Below are positions 9,346 to 12,872 of a DNA stretch of 12,872 nt, one piece after another. Position 1 is the first letter of the stretch. Every line of letters starts with the position of its first letter. This DNA comes from Mageeibacillus sp. UBA5734 (GTDB lineage: Bacteria > Bacillota > Clostridia > Saccharofermentanales > UBA5734): NCBI GenBank assembly GCA_002419365.1, contig DIGA01000103.1, positions 1 through 12,872 of the forward strand, in the 5' to 3' direction. Both the position numbers and the translations under genes were made by a program. The notes below the pieces were generated by a model. That model was not told the origin of the DNA. It worked only from the letters and a program-made list of their open reading frames with translations, and ran no database searches.

Positions 9346-11298
9346 TCAGGCTCCGGCGTTGCAGATGACGGCGAAATCTTCGGCTTTGAGCGAGGCACCA
9401 CCAACGAGACCGCCGTCGATGTCCGGCTGGGCAAAGAGGCCCGCTGCATTCTTGGCATTGACCGAGCCGCCGTACTGGATGCGGATGGCGGCAGCTGTCT
9501 GCTCGTTGTAGATCTTGGCGACGAGGCCACGGATGAAGGCGCAGACTTCCTGGGCCTGTTCGTCGGTGGCAACTTTGCCGGTGCCAATGGCCCAGATCGG
9601 TTCATAGGCGATGGTGATCAGGTGGGTTTTCTCGGCCGGGATGCCATCGAAGGCAGCTTTGATCTGACCTTCGATCAGGGTGAACGTTTCACCAGATTCA
9701 CGCTGGGCGAGGGATTCGCCGCAGCAGATGATCGGCCGGACGCCCCAGGCCAGGGCAGCCTTGGCTTTCTTGTTGACAGTTTCGTCGGTTTCAGCAAAAT
9801 ATTCGCGGCGTTCGGAGTGACCGATGATGACGTACGGGACGCCCATTTCAGCCAGCATGCGGGCTGAGATTTCACCGGTGAAAGCGCCAGAGTCTTCGAA
9901 ATGGCAGTTCTGGGCGGCCACTTTGACATTGCTGTAGGCGGTGGCTTCGAGAGCGGCCGACAGAGCGGTGAACGGGATGCCAAGGGCAATCTGGGATCCT
10001 GCATGAGCCACCAGGGGTTTGAGCTCGTTGATCATCTTGACGGCATCAGCCGGGACGCCTTTGTTCATCTTCCAGTTGCCGGCAGCAAAGGTGCGGCGGG
10101 GATTCTTGTCCATCAGGCAGTCGACGCCGGGCAGGACTTTGCCTTCGAGGTATTCGAGCGACGCACCACCTCCGGTGGAGATGTGGCTAACCTTGTCGGC
10201 GAAGCCCAGAAGCTCGACTGCTGCAGCGGAGTCGCCGCCACCGATGATGGAAATGGCGTTGGATTCTGAGATCGCTTTAGCAACTTCACGTGTACCATTG
10301 GCAAAACGGTCAAATTCAAACACACCCATCGGGCCGTTCCAGACGACGGTTCCGGCATCTTTGACGGCACCGGTGAAGTTCTTGACTGTTTCTGGACCAA
10401 TATCGAGCCCCATCCAGCCATCCGGAATTTCATCCGATGGAATGGACTTGGATTCGCAGTCGGCAGCAAAATGGGTGCCGATGACATTGTCAACCGGCAG
10501 GAGCATGTTGATGCCCTTGGCAGCAGCTTTCTCCAGGAGCGCCTTGGCGATCTCGACCTTATCAGCTTCGACCAGGGAATTGCCGATGGTATGGCCCTGG
10601 GCGACGAAGAAAGTGTAAGCCATGCCGCCACCGATGATCAGGGTGTCGACTTTGTCGATCAAATTCTCGATGACGCCGATTTTGTCAGAGACTTTGGCAC
10701 CACCGAGGATGGCCACGAAGGGGCGCTTCGGATTGTCCAGGGCATTGCCCATGACATCGAGTTCTTTCTGGATCAGGTAGCCGCTGACAGCAGGCAGGTA
10801 GTTGGCCAGGCCGGCAGTCGAGGCATGGGCACGGTGCGCAGTGCCGAAGGCATCATTGACGAAAATATCGGCCAAAGAAGCCAATTCGCGGGCAAAGGAG
10901 GGTGTATTCTTGGTCTCTTCTTTATGGAAGCGGACATTCTCCAGCATGACCACTTCGCCATCCTTCAGGGCGGCAACTTTGGTCTTGGCATCCTCACCAA
11001 TGACATCGGCAGCCAGGACTACAGGCTGGCCCAGCAGTTCTGCCAAGCGGTCCACGGCCGGTTTCATGGAAAATTTGGCTTCCGGTCCGCTTTTCGGACG
11101 TCCCAGGTGGGAAACAAGAACGACCTTCGCACCCTGTTTGACCAGGTAGCTGATCGTCGGCAGCGCCGCACGGATACGCTTGTCATCCGTGATCTCACCG
11201 GTCTTTTTGTCAAGCGGCACGTTGAAGTCTACGCGAACGATGACACGTTTGCCGGATACCTGGATGTCCTCGACTGATTTTTTCAGAACCATTGCCAT
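9346..11298 (-). CDS. pgk-tpiA: Bifunctional phosphoglycerate kinase-triosephosphate isomerase fusion
   Basis: One open frame encodes two glycolytic enzymes. Residues 1-395 are a complete phosphoglycerate kinase, which makes ATP from 1,3-bisphosphoglycerate: RVDFNVP (22-28), SHLGRPKSGP, LENVRFHKEE, GGAKVSDKIGVIENL, WNGPMGVFEF, and the C-terminal GGGDSAAAVE and STGGGASLEYLEGK. From Met396 a complete 255-residue triosephosphate isomerase follows with only a few linker residues. Its catalytic Lys410 (GNWKMN), His494 (IGHSERREYF) and Glu566 (AYEPIWAIGTGK), and the phosphate-binding YGGSV and GGLVGGAS, are all present. A covalent PGK-TIM is known from Thermotoga maritima. I start at the ATG at 11298, with AGGAG ten bases upstream. 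The in-frame GTG at 11307 lies only one base from that site. A strong promoter precedes it and gpmI follows. Confidence 0.96.
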   Translation of the reverse strand: MAMVLKKSVEDIQVSGKRVIVRVDFNVPLDKKTGEITDDKRIRAALPTISYLVKQGAKVVLVSHLGRPKSGPEAKFSMKPAVDRLAELLGQPVVLAADVIGEDAKTKVAALKDGEVVMLENVRFHKEETKNTPSFARELASLADIFVNDAFGTAHRAHASTAGLANYLPAVSGYLIQKELDVMGNALDNPKRPFVAILGGAKVSDKIGVIENLIDKVDTLIIGGGMAYTFFVAQGHTIGNSLVEADKVEIAKALLEKAAAKGINMLLPVDNVIGTHFAADCESKSIPSDEIPDGWMGLDIGPETVKNFTGAVKDAGTVVWNGPMGVFEFDRFANGTREVAKAISESNAISIIGGGDSAAAVELLGFADKVSHISTGGGASLEYLEGKVLPGVDCLMDKNPRRTFAAGNWKMNKGVPADAVKMINELKPLVAHAGSQIALGIPFTALSAALEATAYSNVKVAAQNCHFEDSGAFTGEISARMLAEMGVPYVIIGHSERREYFAETDETVNKKAKAALAWGVRPIICCGESLAQRESGETFTLIEGQIKAAFDGIPAEKTHLITIAYEPIWAIGTGKVATDEQAQEVCAFIRGLVAKIYNEQTAAAIRIQYGGSVNAKNAAGLFAQPDIDGGLVGGASLKAEDFAVICNAGA

Positions 11299-11307
11299 TT
11301 TAGTCAC

Positions 11308-11313
11308 TCTCCT
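11308..11313 (-). promoter_or_regulatory. Shine-Dalgarno for pgk-tpi
   Basis: AGGAGA on the minus strand. It is too close to the GTG at 11307 but ten bases (from AGGAG) before the ATG at 11298, so it decides for the ATG. Confidence 0.6.
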
Positions 11314-11343
11314 GTTTATCTATTGCGGTGAACAGTACACCAT

Positions 11344-11372
11344 ATCATAACGCCGCAGGCCTTGCTTTTCAA
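11344..11372 (-). promoter_or_regulatory. Promoter of pgk-tpi (sigma-70 type)
   Basis: On the minus strand TTGAAA (11367-11372), a 17-base spacer and TATGAT (11344-11349) each differ from the housekeeping consensus hexamer by one base. The predicted start near 11337 gives a leader of about 40 bases. It is the best promoter match in the window and probably drives both pgk-tpi and gpmI. Confidence 0.8.
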
Positions 11373-11386
11373 TCGAAATGGCCGGA

Positions 11387-11409
11387 AACAGGTTGATTTT
11401 GAACCTATT
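11387..11409. promoter_or_regulatory. Inverted repeat between divergent promoters
   Basis: AACAGGTT (11387-11394) and AACCTATT (11402-11409) are inverted copies with one mismatch around a seven-base spacer. The repeat lies 15 bases upstream of the pgk -35 box and about 50 bases upstream of the glycosyltransferase -35. It is an operator candidate by symmetry and position, and I recognise no specific regulator. Confidence 0.4.
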
Positions 11410-11460
11410 TCGTCGTTTTGACAGGATTTGCTGCCGATCGGGCCGAGTGGATTTCCCTGT

Positions 11461-11490
11461 TTGACGCTAACTTCCCAGCTGTGGCAAAAT
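11461..11490 (+). promoter_or_regulatory. Candidate promoter of the glycosyltransferase operon
   Basis: TTGACG (11461-11466) and CAAAAT (11485-11490) are 18 bases apart, with TGG just before the -10 giving an extended form. The start would be near 11497, just before the AGGAGG ribosome site. This excludes the upstream ATG at 11489 as a translation start if correct. Confidence 0.55.
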
Positions 11491-11502
11491 GCAACTAATC
11501 AC

Positions 11503-11508
11503 AGGAGG
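11503..11508 (+). promoter_or_regulatory. Shine-Dalgarno for the glycosyltransferase
   Basis: A perfect AGGAGG lies ten bases before the TTG at 11519. It supports that TTG, because the in-frame ATG at 11489 lies upstream of the site. Confidence 0.75.
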
Positions 11509-11518
11509 TCCAATCCAC

Positions 11519-12457
11519 TTGAAAATTTCACTCCTGATTCCTTTTTACAATGAAGAGCAGCAGATCCCTCTGACGCTGGCAACGGTCGTGCCGATTCTGG
11601 AAGGTACTGGCCATGATTTTGAGCTGGTCCTGGTCGACGATGGTTCCCGTGACCAGACGTGGATGGCAATCTCCCGGGCCAGCCAGGAGGATCGGCGGAT
11701 CCACGGGATCCGCTTTTCCCGCAATTTCGGCAAAGAGGCCGCCATTTGTGCAGCACTCGATGCAGCAACTGGTGATGCAGTGATCCTGATGGATGGCGAT
11801 CTACAGCATCCGCCCCAGCATATCCCGGACATGATCCAGCTCTGGCAGTCGGGCTATGAGGTGGTCGAGGGCGTCAAGGTCACCCGGGGCAAGGAAAGTC
11901 TGGGCAGCCGGTTGAATGCCCAGGTCTTTTACGGGTTATTCCGCTGGTTTTCAGGCTACGATCTGCGCAATGCCTCAGATTTCAAACTCCTCGACCGCCG
12001 GGTCGTCCAGGAATGGCGCCGTTTGGGCGAGCATGACACCTTTTTCCGTGGGCTGTCAGCCTGGCTGGGTTTCAAACGCACCACCTTCCCCTTTGAAGTG
12101 GCCGCGCGCCAGGTCGGTGGCAGCCGGTGGTCAATTTTCAAACTGATGGGGCTGAGCATCAACGCCATCACCAGCTTCTCGGTCATGCCGCTGCAGTTTG
12201 TCTCTGTGCTCGGAACGCTGATGCTGACCGGCTCCGTCCTGATCGCGGTCCAGACACTGGTCAATTGGTTTTCCGGTCATGCAGCCAGTGGATTCACGAC
12301 CGTCATCCTGCTCCAGTTGTTGATTGGTGGCAGCCTGATGCTCAGCCTGGGATTGATCGGCATCTACATCGCCCGGATTTTCACTGAAGTCAAGGGTCGG
12401 CCACGTTACATCGTCGGTGCCACAACAGACCACGTCGACCGTTCCTCTGACAACTGA
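11519..12457 (+). CDS. Family 2 membrane glycosyltransferase (GtrB/DPM1-like)
   Basis: This 312-residue protein belongs to the group of GT-A glycosyltransferases that move a sugar from a nucleotide donor onto a polyprenyl phosphate at the cytoplasmic face of the membrane. The start is MKISLLIPFYNEEQ, the usual opening strand. VLVDDGSRDQT (37-47) and MDGDLQHPP (91-99, with the DxD metal site Asp92/Asp94) mark the catalytic domain. DFKLLDRRVVQEW (154-166) is also family-typical. Two membrane helices lie near 224-250 and 260-287, followed by the usual basic end EVKGRPRYIV. I chose TTG at 11519 because AGGAGG lies ten bases before it and the protein then begins exactly at the family's N terminus. 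The sugar and acceptor cannot be read from the sequence. The gene is divergent from pgk-tpi and is followed after six bases by a membrane protein gene. Confidence 0.92.
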   Translation: MKISLLIPFYNEEQQIPLTLATVVPILEGTGHDFELVLVDDGSRDQTWMAISRASQEDRRIHGIRFSRNFGKEAAICAALDAATGDAVILMDGDLQHPPQHIPDMIQLWQSGYEVVEGVKVTRGKESLGSRLNAQVFYGLFRWFSGYDLRNASDFKLLDRRVVQEWRRLGEHDTFFRGLSAWLGFKRTTFPFEVAARQVGGSRWSIFKLMGLSINAITSFSVMPLQFVSVLGTLMLTGSVLIAVQTLVNWFSGHAASGFTTVILLQLLIGGSLMLSLGLIGIYIARIFTEVKGRPRYIVGATTDHVDRSSDN

Positions 12458-12463
12458 CCCGGC

Positions 12464-12872
12464 ATGGCTGCCATTCTGTTCCTCCTCTTGGCCTGGCTGT
12501 CCGGCACCTTGCTGCTGCAAAAGACAATCGGGCCTTTTGAATTTCTGGACGTACCGGAAAAGGCGCTCCGGCTGGCCGGGTGCTGGGCAGCAGGCCTGTG
12601 GGTCGGGCTATTGCCAGCTACTCTCGCCACTTATTTTCTGGCAGCTCTGTCTGCCCGTTTTTTCCCAGTAACCTACCCTCTGCAGCTGGCCAATGCCAGT
12701 GTGATAACCGAGCTCAGCCTGGTCCTGGCCTTCGTTCTCAGGCCATCCTTGAGGTCTATCGGTACCAGTTCTGGTAGCCCTGTCCGCCAAAATCCGATTC
12801 CATCTGTGCAAAATGGTCCGGCTGGAACCATCATGACCCTGGGAATTGGGTTGGCCGGCCTGGCATTGGGCA
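12464..12872 (+). CDS. Multi-pass membrane protein, 5' part only (runs off window)
   Basis: An open frame from the ATG at 12464 continues without a stop to the last base, giving 136 visible residues. It begins with a hydrophobic helix (MAAILFLLLAWLSGTLLL), has a second long hydrophobic stretch at about 38-65 (GCWAAGLWVGLLPATLATYF), a third near 78-92, and a fourth beginning at about 120. A polar, Ser/Pro/Asn-rich loop lies between the last two. The spacing of six bases from the glycosyltransferase stop and the weak ribosome site suggest translational coupling. An integral membrane GT-C-type glycosyltransferase or a flippase partner would fit beside a GtrB-like enzyme, but no family motif is visible in the part present. 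I do not recognise the protein. Confidence 0.75.
   Translation, partial: MAAILFLLLAWLSGTLLLQKTIGPFEFLDVPEKALRLAGCWAAGLWVGLLPATLATYFLAALSARFFPVTYPLQLANASVITELSLVLAFVLRPSLRSIGTSSGSPVRQNPIPSVQNGPAGTIMTLGIGLAGLALG

Noticed and set aside
10471..11277. Open frame of 268 residues opposite the PGK part
   Set aside because: Antisense shadow of a fully conserved PGK, with no ribosome site or domain.
11489..11518. Upstream ATG as the glycosyltransferase start
   Set aside because: It overlaps the likely -10 box, lies before the AGGAGG, and would translate the Shine-Dalgarno itself. TTG at 11519 fits the family N terminus.
12131..12520. Minus-strand open frame opposite the glycosyltransferase
   Set aside because: A Gln/Asp-rich low-complexity translation antisense to the membrane helices of a clear glycosyltransferase.

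Overview
The window is a stretch of bacterial chromosome with moderately high G+C content, densely coding and mostly transcribed leftward. The gene set points to an anaerobic, fermentative Firmicutes/Clostridia-type bacterium. It has a DnaD-domain protein next to a DnaI-like helicase loader, which is a Gram-positive replication pair. It also has a single-chain pyruvate:ferredoxin oxidoreductase, a cofactor-independent phosphoglycerate mutase, purine-rich Shine-Dalgarno sites and several TTG/GTG starts. The exact genus cannot be named from the sequence alone.

Layout. (1) Positions 57-3773, minus strand: a tightly packed operon of dnaD-like gene, dnaC/dnaI-like ATPase, acpS, and a membrane-anchored SH3/NlpC-P60-like protein. 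Neighbouring genes overlap or are separated by only a few bases. The last protein appears to lack the catalytic Cys and His of the NlpC/P60 family. (2) Positions 3774-3901: a short intergenic region with a strong hairpin terminator, a partial tandem duplication of that terminator, and a promoter whose -10 box abuts the hairpin. (3) Positions 3902-7438, minus: nifJ, with its own extended -10 promoter upstream. (4) Positions 7646-11307, minus: a glycolytic unit consisting of a single 650-residue phosphoglycerate kinase-triosephosphate isomerase fusion followed by gpmI. A terminator-like hairpin lies between the two and another lies after gpmI. (5) Positions 11308-11518: a divergent promoter region. 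(6) Positions 11519-12872, plus: a GtrB/DPM1-like membrane glycosyltransferase, then the start of a multi-pass membrane protein cut off by the window edge.

Taken together, the pgk-tpi fusion and gpmI supply lower glycolysis, and NifJ oxidises the resulting pyruvate to acetyl-CoA with reduced ferredoxin. The dnaD/dnaC pair serves replication initiation, acpS serves fatty-acid synthesis, and the glycosyltransferase pair probably serves cell-envelope glycan building. No tRNA, rRNA, CRISPR array, insertion sequence or phage gene was seen. I did not find a clearly undescribed multi-gene system. The most interesting items are the PGK-TIM fusion with what looks like a fossil stop/start overlap at its junction, the apparent NlpC/P60 pseudoenzyme, and the overlapping promoter/terminator/duplication between nifJ and the dnaD operon.
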